Source: Chryseobacterium sp. ISL-6
Lineage (GTDB): Bacteria > Bacteroidota > Bacteroidia > Flavobacteriales > Weeksellaceae
Direction of reading: 5' to 3'
NCBI RefSeq assembly: GCF_018613715.1
Contig: NZ_JAGGPT010000006.1
Span: forward strand, 124,001 to 188,000
DNA: 64,000 bases
Made by a program: the position numbers and the translations under genes. Below the pieces are notes generated by a model, which had not been told where the DNA came from, did no database searches, and saw only the letters and a list, made by a program, of their open reading frames with translations. This document shows, one piece after another, positions 6,867 through 17,385 of the stretch; the stretch's first letter is position 1, and each line of letters opens with the position of its first letter.

Positions 6867-9506
6867 CTTGAAAATATTTTTCAGAAACCCTTTCTTTTTT
6901 TCCTGTTCTCCGGGCTGTCCGGGTTTCTCTTCTGTATTTTTATTGTTAGTTTTGATTGCTTTTATATCAATATCTTTAATTGTATTCTTGACATCTTTAA
7001 CAGTAGAAACCGTATTTTTCACAGCGTTCTTCGCCTTATCAACATTAATTCCTATTAAAGTCTTCTTAAGACCTTCCTCCACGCCTTTCCAGAATAAATT
7101 AAAGAAAGATTTTGTAGGATCTCTTTCGACATTCTCTACAGTAACAGATTCTGGAAACTTACCTGAATCTGATTTTATAACCAAATTAGCAATAGCTGTT
7201 ATAAAGTTTTTCTTTTCTTTATTGTTCTTATCTAAAATAGCAATTTTCAGATCTTTATGTCTCAGATTAAAGGTTCCATTTAAACCTTTAGGATTTCCTT
7301 TGAAGTTAAAAACCATTTCCTGAATAGTTCCTTTCGCTGTTATATGAAGATAAGGCCTTATAAATGGATTGATTCCCTCTGCTGGAAGGTTGATTGCTTT
7401 ACCCGAAATAGCAAACACGTCATTATGATTGGCAACATCAAAATTCCAATCTACAGCAAAAGGAGCCAGATTCATAAATGAACAGTCTATTTTTATTTTT
7501 ACCTGAGTAGGCTTTCCTTTAAGCTTTGCGGAATTAAGGTTTTTCACATTCATATTAAAATTACTGAACGTCAACTTTCCAGGACCTGCACTTTCAGGAG
7601 TATCTTCTTCATATACTAGAATAGAATTCTTCAAATCCAGATTACTAACATACAGTGGAATTTTTATGGAACGAAGCAATCTTGAATATAGAGGTTTTTC
7701 TTTCGGATCATCTTTAGGAATCTTACTTCTGAAAATATTTGCATCAGCGGACTGGATGACTACATTAGATGCATTAATAAATTTATTATTAGAGAACAGA
7801 TCCCAATTGCCTTCTGCCGTAACCTGTCCTGCTTTCAAATCATACAAATCCTTCTCAACCGGTATCATTTTGATAAATTGAGCCCTTGAAACCAAAGGTT
7901 TCATTGCGAAATTATTAACCTGAATTTTATTCTTATTTACTTTAAGAAGACCCACGCTCATATTATAAAACTTTGTTTTGTAGGCGAAGTTCTTCGTTGT
8001 AAGTATATAATCTTTTACACTAACAGCAAGTCCTGAGTTATCCGCTTTTGGTTTGAGCTCTATATTATTTATTGTTGCATTGAGGTCATTAAAAGTTAAA
8101 GGCTGATCTTCCTTATCATAAATAATATTTGAGTTTTTTATGATGACCTTTCTTATTACCAATGGAAATTGAATTCCTTTCAATTCAGTTTTCTTTTTTT
8201 GAGCTACTTCACGCGCTTTAATTGTACCATGTACCCCATCTACAAGAACATCTTTAACATCAAGATTGAGCTTTTTATCAATAAATTCCCATTTATTAAT
8301 ATTAAATGCAATATGGTTGGCTTTAAAATCCATTGATGTTTTTGAGTCCGTGGGTAAAGCTGAAATATTTCTCAATTCTCCGCTTTTAGGATTTAAAGCT
8401 AAGCTTTCAACATTAATGTTTTGTTTGCCTGTGTAATGAATATTTTTCCCTGAAAAATTAAAGTCTTTATAATTTATAGGAATCATATTTTCAGCAGATT
8501 CCTTATTGAACAGGAGTTTATTAATTTTGAGATTTAAACTTTGAGCAACTAAAAGTTTATTTCCATCAGGTTTAATAATTTGAACAGTACCATTGCTTAA
8601 TTTAATATCATCCAAATTAACTTCAAAAGCCACCGGTTTATCAGATTTCTTTACAACAGCATTTGTCGTGTACACTAAAAGTGTGGGATTCTGAAGATTT
8701 GCATTACTAAGAGAGATTTTATCTTTCTTTAAAATGATATCTTTAAATTCCATTTTCTGGATATCAAATTTGAAGAGTTTATTTTTTTTAGGATAAAACC
8801 TTTTAAACTCATCAAAGGTTAACAAAGGAATAAGTTTAAAATTCTCTATCAACATCTCCCCGTTCGTGTTCGTGGTCGTTATTTTACTAATTTTTAAAGC
8901 ATAAATATTACCTGGTCGAAAGAAAAAATCTCTCCCCTTAATATCATATTTATCAAAAACTACTGGTAATTTATCTTCTACTGACTCCTCCGTCATTTGC
9001 AGATTTTCTACAAATAGATTGAATTGTTTTACTCCTAAAAATTTTTGCTTCGTGTACTTGAAAATATTAATATTCCCATTATTGATTCTGATATTCTCAA
9101 ATAATACAGGATTGTTCTTTTTTCCTGTCTTTTTATCTATCGGTTTCGCTAAAGTAATATTGAGATTGGGACTTGCCAGTAATAGATCTTTAGAACTGAT
9201 ATTCTTTTTAAAAACAGCATTATAAATACCCAAACGACTAATTTGCAGGGTATCTATTGTACCCTGAAGACCAATAACATCTATATTCTTCGGATTTTTG
9301 CTATTTACGGTAATTCCTGTTGCGAGAATATTTCCACTTCCCAAGTCTATATCCAACTTTTTATAAGATACTTTATAATCCGTATTGTTTTTAATATACT
9401 TAGGAAGCTGGGTCTTCAGCCAAAAATTTAGCCCAAAGTTGGCCAGTAAGAAAATTACTGCCAAGATACCGAGACCAATCAATAACTTCTTAACCCATTT
9501 TTTCAT
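6840..9506 (-). CDS. AsmA/TamB-like large membrane-anchored protein
   Basis: 888 residues. An N-terminal signal anchor (MKKWVKKLLIGLGILAVIFL) is followed by LNFWLKTQLPKYIKNN, a typical AsmA-like start. Then comes about 780 residues of repeating beta-rich sequence with many FDEF/NGTVQI-type strands. The C-terminal tail (about 840-888) is Lys/Glu/Pro-rich, low in complexity, and ends in KKKEKPGTE. Family knowledge: AsmA-like proteins form long hydrophobic grooves in the periplasm and move lipids or help outer-membrane assembly. Only 36 bp separate it from the upstream DUF2797 gene on the same strand, so they may be cotranscribed. The family call is by overall architecture, not by a short diagnostic motif. 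Confidence 0.72.
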   Translation of the reverse strand: MKKWVKKLLIGLGILAVIFLLANFGLNFWLKTQLPKYIKNNTDYKVSYKKLDIDLGSGNILATGITVNSKNPKNIDVIGLQGTIDTLQISRLGIYNAVFKKNISSKDLLLASPNLNITLAKPIDKKTGKKNNPVLFENIRINNGNINIFKYTKQKFLGVKQFNLFVENLQMTEESVEDKLPVVFDKYDIKGRDFFFRPGNIYALKISKITTTNTNGEMLIENFKLIPLLTFDEFKRFYPKKNKLFKFDIQKMEFKDIILKKDKISLSNANLQNPTLLVYTTNAVVKKSDKPVAFEVNLDDIKLSNGTVQIIKPDGNKLLVAQSLNLKINKLLFNKESAENMIPINYKDFNFSGKNIHYTGKQNINVESLALNPKSGELRNISALPTDSKTSMDFKANHIAFNINKWEFIDKKLNLDVKDVLVDGVHGTIKAREVAQKKKTELKGIQFPLVIRKVIIKNSNIIYDKEDQPLTFNDLNATINNIELKPKADNSGLAVSVKDYILTTKNFAYKTKFYNMSVGLLKVNKNKIQVNNFAMKPLVSRAQFIKMIPVEKDLYDLKAGQVTAEGNWDLFSNNKFINASNVVIQSADANIFRSKIPKDDPKEKPLYSRLLRSIKIPLYVSNLDLKNSILVYEEDTPESAGPGKLTFSNFNMNVKNLNSAKLKGKPTQVKIKIDCSFMNLAPFAVDWNFDVANHNDVFAISGKAINLPAEGINPFIRPYLHITAKGTIQEMVFNFKGNPKGLNGTFNLRHKDLKIAILDKNNKEKKNFITAIANLVIKSDSGKFPESVTVENVERDPTKSFFNLFWKGVEEGLKKTLIGINVDKAKNAVKNTVSTVKDVKNTIKDIDIKAIKTNNKNTEEKPGQPGEQEKKKGFLKNIFKKKEKPGTE

Positions 9507-9542
9507 GTTTGTGTTTTGAAATAATTATATCTAAATATAATA

Positions 9543-10340
9543 TTAATTTTTTACAGTCAATTCAATCACATATCCTTCATGTCCTCTTACATTTATAAAA
9601 TTGCCGCCTTGAAAACTTAAATACTGCCCCTTTATTCCTATTAATTTCCCTGTAAACTCAGGTTTCTTATCTAATGTAAAAGAGGTTACTTTTTCAGGTT
9701 TGTCAAAAGGATAATCGAATTTCCATAGATCTTCACCTTCACTATAGAATTTCTGAAAATCCTCTGGAAAATATTCTTTTATTTTTTGTTGAAAATCAGC
9801 AAGATCTATTTCTCCTTCAAAATCGTCCTGTAACATTTTCTTCCAATTTGTTTTATCTGGTAAATGCTCTTTTAATGCAACTTCTATCATTCCTGCTTCA
9901 TAACGGTTCTCAGTTCTGGCAATAGGTAAAGCAAAGGTTGCTCCCTGATCGATCCATCTTGTCGGAATCTGAGTGTTTCTGGTCACACCCACTTTTACAT
10001 CTCCAGTATAGGCTAAATACACGGTGTGAGGCTGAAGCTGAATTGCTTTTTCTATTTCCAAATCACGTTCACCAACACCTAAATGAGCTGTCGAGAGTTC
10101 CGGACGGATGATCGTATCACTGGCATAAGGACTTTCAAAAAAACAGTTCTTACAGAATCCCATTCTATAGATAGGCTTGTTTTCACCACAGTTGACACAT
10201 TGAAATCCGGTATGTTTTATGGTTAGCTCTTTTCCAAACAACTCGTTCATATGAATTAAATCTCCAGAAAGATTAAGATAATATTGAATCGGCTGATCAT
10301 CATAGCTCGTCATTTTTAAAATTTGCCCTTGAAACTGCAT
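9543..10340 (-). CDS. DUF2797 family protein with zinc-ribbon cysteines
   Basis: 265 residues. Two cysteine pairs (C48-x2-C51 and C63-x2-C66, in CVNCGENKP and GFCKNC) look like a zinc ribbon. The middle segment VYLAYTGDVKVGVTR followed by an Arg/Trp-containing helix is reminiscent of the GIY-YIG nuclease strand-helix pattern. That relation is my inference; the family's function is unknown to me. Upstream of and probably cotranscribed with the AsmA-like gene. Confidence 0.75.
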   Translation of the reverse strand: MQFQGQILKMTSYDDQPIQYYLNLSGDLIHMNELFGKELTIKHTGFQCVNCGENKPIYRMGFCKNCFFESPYASDTIIRPELSTAHLGVGERDLEIEKAIQLQPHTVYLAYTGDVKVGVTRNTQIPTRWIDQGATFALPIARTENRYEAGMIEVALKEHLPDKTNWKKMLQDDFEGEIDLADFQQKIKEYFPEDFQKFYSEGEDLWKFDYPFDKPEKVTSFTLDKKPEFTGKLIGIKGQYLSFQGGNFINVRGHEGYVIELTVKN

Positions 10341-10399
10341 AAATTTATATTACTTTTTTAAGTAAATTTAATGATTATATTTTCAAGTTTTAAATTTTA

Positions 10400-10407
10400 T
10401 ATTTTTG
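10400..10407 (+). promoter_or_regulatory. Promoter -7 box (TATTTTTG) of the epimerase gene
   Basis: Exact TAnnTTTG match 19 bases before the ATG at 10427. No convincing -33 TTG. Confidence 0.55.
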
Positions 10408-10426
10408 TGATCATAAAAAAACACGA

Positions 10427-11449
10427 ATGACGTATCTTGTAACTGGAGGGAGTGGATTTATAGGTTCTCATTTAATAGAACAACTGTTGAAAAATGGACA
10501 TTCTGTCATAAACATAGACAGTTTCGATAATTTTTATAATTATCAGATAAAAATTGAAAATACTTTAGAATCTGTCGGCAAAGAGGTAAACTTTAATTTT
10601 TCTAATAAAGAAGAAGACATTGAAAAATTAATTTCCATCACTAAATCAGGCAATTACACACTATATTTTCAAGACATTAGACAAAAAAACGGTCTGGAAG
10701 AGATATTTAAAAACAATAAAATTGATTTAGTAATTCATCTTGCAGCACTTGCGGGGGTACGTCCTTCCATTGAAAGGCCTCTGGAATACGAAGAAGTAAA
10801 TGTAAAAGGAACAATGAATCTATGGGAACTCTGTAAAGAATTCAACATCAAAAAATTCATTTGTGCCTCTTCTTCAAGCGTTTATGGAAACAACGCAAAA
10901 ACTCCTTTTGCTGAAACAGACAATGTAGACAATCCTATCTCACCTTATGCAGCAACTAAAAAATGTGGAGAAATTCTTGGACATGTTTATCATCATTTGT
11001 ATGATATTGATATGATACAATTGAGATTCTTCACGGTATACGGACCAAGACAAAGACCTGATTTAGCGATACATAAATTCACAAAATTAATCTCTGAAGG
11101 GAAAGAAGTCCCTTGTTATGGAGATGGAAATACTGCCAGAGACTACACTTACGTTGATGACATTATTGATGGAATTCTAAAATCTATCATCTACTTGGAA
11201 AGCAATTCTCATATATATGAAATTATTAATTTGGGTGAAAGTGAAGTAATCACCCTCTCTGAAATGCTTTCGACTATTGAAAAGGCACTTGGAAGAACTG
11301 CTAACAAAAAAATACTGCCTATGCAACCTGGAGATGTAAAGAAAACCAATGCCGATATTACAAAGGCACAGACTTTAATTGGCTACAAACCAGCCACAGA
11401 CTTCCAAAATGGCATAAAAAAATTTATGGAATGGTTTTTGAGAAAATGA
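10427..11449 (+). CDS. NAD-dependent sugar-nucleotide epimerase (UDP-glucuronate 4-epimerase-like)
   Basis: 340-residue extended short-chain dehydrogenase. Seen: Rossmann motif TGGSGFIG (6-13), catalytic YxxxK (Y174, K178) after CASSSSVYG, and RFFTVYGPRQRPDLAIHKF, a stretch characteristic of UDP-glucuronate 4-epimerases. About 30 extra residues (roughly 50-80) lie between the second Rossmann strand and FQDI compared with the usual family layout. Likely role: supply of UDP-galacturonate or a similar sugar for surface polysaccharide. No glycosyltransferases are adjacent, so the exact substrate is open. Confidence 0.85.
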   Translation: MTYLVTGGSGFIGSHLIEQLLKNGHSVINIDSFDNFYNYQIKIENTLESVGKEVNFNFSNKEEDIEKLISITKSGNYTLYFQDIRQKNGLEEIFKNNKIDLVIHLAALAGVRPSIERPLEYEEVNVKGTMNLWELCKEFNIKKFICASSSSVYGNNAKTPFAETDNVDNPISPYAATKKCGEILGHVYHHLYDIDMIQLRFFTVYGPRQRPDLAIHKFTKLISEGKEVPCYGDGNTARDYTYVDDIIDGILKSIIYLESNSHIYEIINLGESEVITLSEMLSTIEKALGRTANKKILPMQPGDVKKTNADITKAQTLIGYKPATDFQNGIKKFMEWFLRK

Positions 11450-11564
11450 CATCAAGCAAGTTGCAGGTATAGTTACGCAAGGGAATAAAGCCTGTGATGA
11501 ACAAAAGTTAATAAAAAGAATTGAAAATCAAGTATAAAAAAGTTTATTATATAACCTATTTTTA

Positions 11565-11572
11565 TACTTTTG
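11565..11572 (+). promoter_or_regulatory. Promoter -7 box (TACTTTTG) of the DUF2795 gene
   Basis: Exact TAnnTTTG match, 18 bases before the ATG at 11591. Confidence 0.6.
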
Positions 11573-11590
11573 CAAAAAAAATAGAAAATT

Positions 11591-11812
11591 ATGTACTGGA
11601 CATTAGAACTAGCCTCATATTTAAGTGACGCACCCTGGCCAATGACAAAAGCAGAACTTATCGATTATGCAATCAGAACTGGTGCACCTATGGAAGTAGT
11701 AGAAAATCTTCAGGCTATCGAGGATGAAGGAGAAATTTATGATGCCATCGATGAGATCTGGAGTGACTATCCAACCGATGAGGATTACCTTTGGAACGAG
11801 GACGAATATTAA
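11591..11812 (+). CDS. DUF2795-like small acidic protein
   Basis: 73 residues, very acidic, with the DUF2795-type pattern: ELASYLSDAPWPMTKAELIDYA, a small helical domain, then an acidic C-terminal DEDYLWNEDEY tail. Function unknown. It has its own -7 box and a terminator, so it is monocistronic, and it sits directly upstream of secA. Confidence 0.78.
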   Translation: MYWTLELASYLSDAPWPMTKAELIDYAIRTGAPMEVVENLQAIEDEGEIYDAIDEIWSDYPTDEDYLWNEDEY

Positions 11813-11817
11813 ACCTT

Positions 11818-11851
11818 AAAAAGCTTTAAGCTATTTGTTTAAAGCTTTTTT
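11818..11851 (+). terminator. Intrinsic terminator after the DUF2795 gene
   Basis: Arms 11818-11829 and 11839-11851 around the GCTATTTGT loop, ending in six Ts. Confidence 0.8.
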
Positions 11852-11928
11852 AGATATATCATAGCACCATGAAGGTGTAATAATTAAAATGCTCAAGGCT
11901 AAAGTTTTGAGCCTAAATCAAAATTTTT

Positions 11929-14900
11929 ATGAGTTTTTTAAATAAAGTTCTTAAAGGGTTTTTGGGAGACAAGAAAGCGCAGGACCTAAAAGAAGTAAAA
12001 AAAGTTGTAACAAAAATCAAGGCTGTTGAACCTAGCATTCAGCAATTGAGTGATGATGGTTTAAGGGAAAAAACTGCTGAATTTAAAGATAAAATTAAAT
12101 CAGCAACGAGTACCATTACAGCGCAGGTAGAACAAATAAAGGAGCAGATAAAAAATTCAACTAATGTTGATGAAAAGGAAGCTCTTTTTGCAAAAATTGA
12201 ATCTCTCAAAAAAGAATCCTACGAAATTGAAGAGAAAGTTTTAGGACAGGTTCTTCCTGAAGCTTTTGCATTGGTAAAGGAAACAGCCAGAAGATGGGCA
12301 GAGAATGGAGAGATCCGTGTAACTGCAACAGCTATGGATAGGGAACTTGCTGCAACTAAAGATTTTGTAGAAATTCAGGGAGACACAGCAGTTTGGAAAA
12401 GCTCTTGGGATGCAGCCGGAACTCCAGTAGTTTGGGATATGGTGCATTATGATGTTCAGTTTATTGGAGGGGTTATTCTTCACAGTGGTAAAATCACAGA
12501 GATGGCAACCGGTGAAGGTAAAACTTTAGTAGGAACATTACCTATTTATTTAAATGCTCTTTCAGAAAGAGGAGTTCACGTAGTTACAGTAAATGACTAC
12601 CTTGCAAAAAGGGACTCGGCTTGGATGGGACCTCTTTATCAGTTCCACGGAATGTCTATCGATTGTATCGATAATCACCAACCGAATTCAGACGGAAGAA
12701 GAAAAGCATACAACTCATCTATCACTTACGGAACAAATAATGAATTTGGTTTCGATTACCTAAGAGATAACATGGTAACTTCACCTTCAGAACTTGTGCA
12801 GAGAGAATTAAACTTTGCTATCGTGGATGAGGTTGACTCTGTATTAGTAGATGATGCAAGAACACCACTGATTATTTCCGGACCTGTTCCTCAGGGAGAC
12901 AGACAGGAATTTGATGTTCTTAAACCATCTATTGACAGAATCGTAGAAGTTCAGAAAAAAACAGTTTCTGTTATTTTTAACGAAGCTAAAAAATTAATAG
13001 CTGCAGGAAACACGAAAGAAGGAGGTTTTAAATTACTTCAGGCTTACAGAGGTCTTCCTAAAAACAGACAATTAATCAAATTTTTATCGGAAAGCGGGAA
13101 CAGAGCATTGCTTCAGAAAGTTGAAGGTCAGTATATGCAGGACAACAACCGTGATATGCCGATCGTAGATAAAGATCTATATTTTGTAATTGAAGAGAAA
13201 AACAATCAGGTTGATTTGACAGACAAAGGTGTAGAATACATGTCTCAAGGAAACTCTGATAACAATTTCTTCGTTCTTCCGGATATCGGAACTGAAATTG
13301 CAGAACTGGAAGCTAAAAATTTATCTAAAGAAGAGGAATTTGAAGCTAAAGAAAAACTTTTCTCCGATTTCGCTGAAAAATCTGAGCGTGTTCATACCAT
13401 GAGCCAATTATTAAAAGCCTATACATTATTTGAAAAAGATGATGAATATGTAGTAATTGATGGTGAGGTAAAAATCGTTGACGAACAGACTGGACGTATC
13501 ATGGAGGGTCGTCGATATTCAGATGGTCTTCACCAGGCTATTGAAGCAAAGGAGAATGTAAAGATTGAGGCTGCAACTCAAACGTTTGCAACGGTAACGC
13601 TTCAAAACTATTTCCGTATGTACAATAAACTTGCGGGGATGACGGGTACTGCTGAAACTGAAGCTGGAGAACTTTGGGAAATCTACAAATTAGATGTTGT
13701 GGTAATTCCTACCAACCGTCCTATTTTAAGACATGACAGACAAGATTTAGTTTTCAAAACTAATAGAGAAAAATATAATGCCGTAATTGAGGAAATTGAA
13801 AAATTAACTGCAGCAAAAAGACCTGTTCTTGTAGGAACAACCTCTGTAGAAATCTCTCAATTGCTTTCAAAGGCACTTCAATTAAGAAAAATTCCACACC
13901 AGGTATTGAATGCCAAACTTCACAAGAAGGAAGCTGAAATCGTTGCAGGAGCAGGACAGCCGGGAGTTGTAACTATTGCAACCAATATGGCAGGTCGTGG
14001 TACGGATATCAAGCTTACTAAAGAAGTAAAAGAAGCAGGAGGCTTAGCTATTATCGGTACTGAAAGACACGATTCAAGACGTGTTGACAGACAGCTTAGA
14101 GGTAGAGCGGGACGTCAGGGAGATCCTGGTAGTTCTCAGTTCTATGTTTCTCTTGAAGATAACCTGATGCGTTTATTCGGTTCCGAAAGAATCGCTAAAA
14201 TGATGGACAGAATGGGTCATAAAGAAGGTGAAGTCATTCAGCATTCTATGATCAGTAAGTCTATTGAAAGAGCTCAGAAAAAAGTAGAAGAGAATAACTT
14301 CGGAATCAGAAAGAGACTTCTTGAGTATGATGACGTAATGAATAAGCAGCGTGATGTAATCTACAAAAGAAGAAAGAACGCTCTATTTGGAGATCACCTG
14401 AAGTATGATATTACAAATATGATCTTCGATGTATCTAGTTCTATTGCAGCAGGCGGAAAAGCTAATGGAAACTTTAAGGATTTTGAATTTGAGGTAATCA
14501 AATACTTTACAATGGCATCTCCGGTTTCTGAAACTGACTTTGGTAATAAAACAGTTCAGGATCTTACCAATATTCTTTTTAAAGCTGCTCAGGAAGATTA
14601 TCAAATGAAATTGAATTTATTGAAAGAAAAATCATTCCCTATTATTGAGAATGTATTTCAAAATCAAGGTTCAATGTTCAAAATGATCCAGGTTCCTTTC
14701 ACTGATGGCCATAAAACATTGACCATTGTTACGGATCTTAAAGAAGCATATGAAAGCCAGTGTGATACTTTAATCAATGATTTTGAAAAGAACATCACAT
14801 TATCGATTATCGATGATAACTGGAAACTTCACTTGCGTGAAATGGATGATCTGAGAAGATCTTCACAAGGTGCTGTTTATGAGCAAAAAGATCCACTTGT

Positions 14901-15000
14901 TATTTATAAACAAGAATCTTTCCACCTGTTCAGTGAGATGGTAGATAAAATGAACAAAGAAATTATTTCATTCTTATACAAAGGAGAAATTCCAGCATAA
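11929..15000 (+). CDS. secA: Preprotein translocase ATPase SecA
   Basis: 1023-residue motor that pushes unfolded proteins through SecYEG. Seen: Walker [10 protein letters not shown] (about 190-198), NDYLAKRD, the DEAD-like [16 protein letters not shown] (about 299-314), [24 protein letters not shown], and the C-terminal helicase block [14 protein letters not shown]. There are two inserts relative to the E. coli protein (about residues 55-105 and around the 340-395 region), as commonly seen in Bacteroidota SecA. The protein ends FLYKGEIPA, without the usual CxCxnCH zinc tail that binds SecB and lipid. Bounded by terminators on both sides. Confidence 0.97.
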   Translation: MSFLNKVLKGFLGDKKAQDLKEVKKVVTKIKAVEPSIQQLSDDGLREKTAEFKDKIKSATSTITAQVEQIKEQIKNSTNVDEKEALFAKIESLKKESYEIEEKVLGQVLPEAFALVKETARRWAENGEIRVTATAMDRELAATKDFVEIQGDTAVWKSSWDAAGTPVVWDMVHYDVQFIGGVILHSGKITEMATGEGKTLVGTLPIYLNALSERGVHVVTVNDYLAKRDSAWMGPLYQFHGMSIDCIDNHQPNSDGRRKAYNSSITYGTNNEFGFDYLRDNMVTSPSELVQRELNFAIVDEVDSVLVDDARTPLIISGPVPQGDRQEFDVLKPSIDRIVEVQKKTVSVIFNEAKKLIAAGNTKEGGFKLLQAYRGLPKNRQLIKFLSESGNRALLQKVEGQYMQDNNRDMPIVDKDLYFVIEEKNNQVDLTDKGVEYMSQGNSDNNFFVLPDIGTEIAELEAKNLSKEEEFEAKEKLFSDFAEKSERVHTMSQLLKAYTLFEKDDEYVVIDGEVKIVDEQTGRIMEGRRYSDGLHQAIEAKENVKIEAATQTFATVTLQNYFRMYNKLAGMTGTAETEAGELWEIYKLDVVVIPTNRPILRHDRQDLVFKTNREKYNAVIEEIEKLTAAKRPVLVGTTSVEISQLLSKALQLRKIPHQVLNAKLHKKEAEIVAGAGQPGVVTIATNMAGRGTDIKLTKEVKEAGGLAIIGTERHDSRRVDRQLRGRAGRQGDPGSSQFYVSLEDNLMRLFGSERIAKMMDRMGHKEGEVIQHSMISKSIERAQKKVEENNFGIRKRLLEYDDVMNKQRDVIYKRRKNALFGDHLKYDITNMIFDVSSSIAAGGKANGNFKDFEFEVIKYFTMASPVSETDFGNKTVQDLTNILFKAAQEDYQMKLNLLKEKSFPIIENVFQNQGSMFKMIQVPFTDGHKTLTIVTDLKEAYESQCDTLINDFEKNITLSIIDDNWKLHLREMDDLRRSSQGAVYEQKDPLVIYKQESFHLFSEMVDKMNKEIISFLYKGEIPA

Positions 15001-15020
15001 GAAATAATAAAACTATAATA

Positions 15021-15054
15021 AAAGCCGCATCAAGAATACTTGATGCGGCTTTTT
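15021..15054 (+). terminator. Intrinsic terminator after secA
   Basis: Perfect 14-bp stem with loop AATA (arms 15021-15034 and 15039-15052), followed by further Ts. Confidence 0.92.
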
Positions 15055-15103
15055 GTTATTCCATAAATATCTTTTACATGATAAATATCAACGCTCTAAT
15101 TTA

Positions 15104-15118
15104 TTTAGAATAATTAAA
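15104..15118 (+). promoter_or_regulatory. Possible iron-responsive operator (imperfect palindrome)
   Basis: TTTAGAATAATTAAA is an imperfect palindrome just upstream of the -7 box of the iron-uptake island, where a Fur-type repressor could act. This is a guess from position and symmetry only. Confidence 0.25.
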
Positions 15119-15123
15119 AACAA

Positions 15124-15131
15124 TATATTTG
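15124..15131 (+). promoter_or_regulatory. Promoter -7 box (TATATTTG) of the TonB receptor island
   Basis: Exact TAnnTTTG match, 16 bases before the ATG at 15148. Confidence 0.6.
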
Positions 15132-15147
15132 CAAAAAATTTGCTTTC

Positions 15148-17349
15148 ATGAAGAATGTACTGATTGGTGTCTCTGTGTTGGGTTCTATGTTCACTTTTGC
15201 ACAAGAAAAAGACTCGGCTAATGTAAAAAAGATTGATGAAGTTATTATGAACACTTACATCAAAAAGGACAGTGATTATTCCAACAAAATGTCCCTGAAA
15301 GCAATTGAAAATCCGCAGGTCTATTCAAGTATTGACAAAGCAATTTTAGAAAACCAGGTTATTTATACCGTTGATGCGGCATTTAGAAACATTCCGGGCT
15401 TACAAACGATGTGGACTGCTAATGGAAGAGCAGGTGATGGAGGAGCTTATATTAATTTAAGAGGATTTGTATCTTCAAACTCTTTAAGAAATGGTGTTCT
15501 CGGATCAATAACAGGAACAATAGATGCCATTAACCTTGAAAAAGTAGAAGTTCTTAAAGGTCCATCCGGGACTTTATTTGGAAGTTTACTGACAAGTTAC
15601 GGAGGTGTGATTAACAGGGTTACAAAAAAACCTTTTGACACATTTGGAGGTAATATCAGTCTATCTGGTGGAAATTATGACACCTACAGAGCATCAGTAG
15701 ATATCAATACTCCACTTACGAAAGATAAAAAGTTATTATTCAGATTGAATTCTGCTTATACGAATGAAGGAACTTTCCAGACTGAAGGTTATAGAAGAAA
15801 CTTAGCGATTGCTCCAAGTCTGAGCTACAACCCTACAGATCGATTGAACATCAATTTCGAAATGGAATTGTTCAATATGAAAAGTATGAGTGACCAGACT
15901 TTCTTCTTCTATTCTGGTAAATACTTACAGAAAGTCAACAATATTAAAGATCTTAATCTGGATTATAAAAATTCATATCTAGGAAAAGACCTCAACAATA
16001 CAGGAAGGAGTATCAACTTCTTCGGACAGGTTAACTATAAAATCTCCAATACGATCAAGTCCTCTACCAATATCAGTACCTCTTCAAGTTATTCTGATGG
16101 ATTTATGCCCTATCTGTATTTTATGGGAGATGATCCTACAAAAATGTACCGAAGTGATCAATCAACCAGAGACAGTAGAAAGAAAGCAATTAATTTCCAA
16201 CAAAACTTTAACGGAGATTTCCGTATCGGTAATTTAAGAAACCGCGTTGTTTTAGGTTTTGATTATTTAAGAATTAATAATGATCAGAATTTCTTTGATG
16301 TCAACGGTTTTGATAAAGGACCTGATGGAAGTTCAATACCCGTTCCTTTACATCAGCCTGGTTTTGATTTTACAAACTTTAATGGCACTGCACTACAGGC
16401 TCAATACGATGCTATGGCAGGAAACGAAACTCCGTATCTGATAAAAAGTATACAAAACAACTATGCTGTTTACCTTTCTAACGTTTTGAATGTTACGGAT
16501 AACCTAAGTGTTTTAATGGCCTTAAGAGTGGACCGTTTTTCAAATAAACCAGGCATAGTAGATCCTAAAACTTTAGAGACTGCTAAGGCCTTTAACCAAA
16601 CCTTTTTCTCTCCAAAACTTGGAATTGTATATGAAGTAATAAAAGATAAAGTTTCCCTTTTTGGAAACTACCAGAACAGCTTCAAAAACCTTGATTATTA
16701 CACGAATACAGAAGGCCAAATGACAACAGCCGTGCCAGAGCAGGCTAACCAAATGGAAGGAGGAATAAAGACCAGTTTATTCAACGGAAAAATTTCATCT
16801 ACACTAAGTTACTATAATATCAAAGTAAAAGATGCTTTAAGAAGCACTCCAAATCCAAAATACAACAACGCACAAACACAAGATGGTACCATTGTAAGTA
16901 AAGGAGTTGAACTTGAGATCAATGCTTATTTAGTAAAAGGTTTTACAGCAATTGCCGGCTTCACCTATAACGACTCATCATATACAAAGGCTGACAAATC
17001 TGTTTTAAACAGAAGACCCAATACTTCCGGATCTCCTTATCTAGTTAATTTATATGCAAGCTACCAATTTTTGGATGGCAATCTTAAAGGTTTAGGATTT
17101 GGTGTTGGTGGAAATTATGCAAGCAGCAATAAGATCGTAAATATGCTAGATCCTGACACAGGAACCAACAACGTATTTACGTTACCCTCTTACATCGTAT
17201 TAAATGCCAATGCCTTTTATGATGCTAAAAAGTTCAGAATAGGAATAAAAGTAGACAACTTCACGAACCAACATTATTGGATCGGGTATACTACAGCTAA
17301 CCCACAAAGACTGATCAACGCTTTAGGAAGCGTGACTTACAAGTTCTAA
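15148..17349 (+). CDS. TonB-dependent outer-membrane receptor 1, siderophore type
   Basis: 733 residues. Signal peptide (MKNVLIGVSVLGSMFTFAQ, cleavage after FA), TonB-box-like DEVIMN near residue 30, a plug domain with NIPGLQ and LEKVEVLKGPSGTLFG, then a 22-strand-type barrel ending in an aromatic residue (VTYKF), as outer-membrane barrels do. No carboxypeptidase-like N-terminal domain, unlike SusC. The plug wording matches ferric-siderophore receptors. It is 36 bp upstream of a second receptor on the same strand, so they are probably cotranscribed. The ligand cannot be told from sequence. Confidence 0.88.
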   Translation: MKNVLIGVSVLGSMFTFAQEKDSANVKKIDEVIMNTYIKKDSDYSNKMSLKAIENPQVYSSIDKAILENQVIYTVDAAFRNIPGLQTMWTANGRAGDGGAYINLRGFVSSNSLRNGVLGSITGTIDAINLEKVEVLKGPSGTLFGSLLTSYGGVINRVTKKPFDTFGGNISLSGGNYDTYRASVDINTPLTKDKKLLFRLNSAYTNEGTFQTEGYRRNLAIAPSLSYNPTDRLNINFEMELFNMKSMSDQTFFFYSGKYLQKVNNIKDLNLDYKNSYLGKDLNNTGRSINFFGQVNYKISNTIKSSTNISTSSSYSDGFMPYLYFMGDDPTKMYRSDQSTRDSRKKAINFQQNFNGDFRIGNLRNRVVLGFDYLRINNDQNFFDVNGFDKGPDGSSIPVPLHQPGFDFTNFNGTALQAQYDAMAGNETPYLIKSIQNNYAVYLSNVLNVTDNLSVLMALRVDRFSNKPGIVDPKTLETAKAFNQTFFSPKLGIVYEVIKDKVSLFGNYQNSFKNLDYYTNTEGQMTTAVPEQANQMEGGIKTSLFNGKISSTLSYYNIKVKDALRSTPNPKYNNAQTQDGTIVSKGVELEINAYLVKGFTAIAGFTYNDSSYTKADKSVLNRRPNTSGSPYLVNLYASYQFLDGNLKGLGFGVGGNYASSNKIVNMLDPDTGTNNVFTLPSYIVLNANAFYDAKKFRIGIKVDNFTNQHYWIGYTTANPQRLINALGSVTYKF

Positions 17350-17385
17350 TTAAATATTAACACACACTTAAGGATTCTATATACA

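Noticed and set aside
10427..11449. Start of a surface-polysaccharide cluster
   Set aside because: No glycosyltransferase, flippase or polymerase lies on either side.
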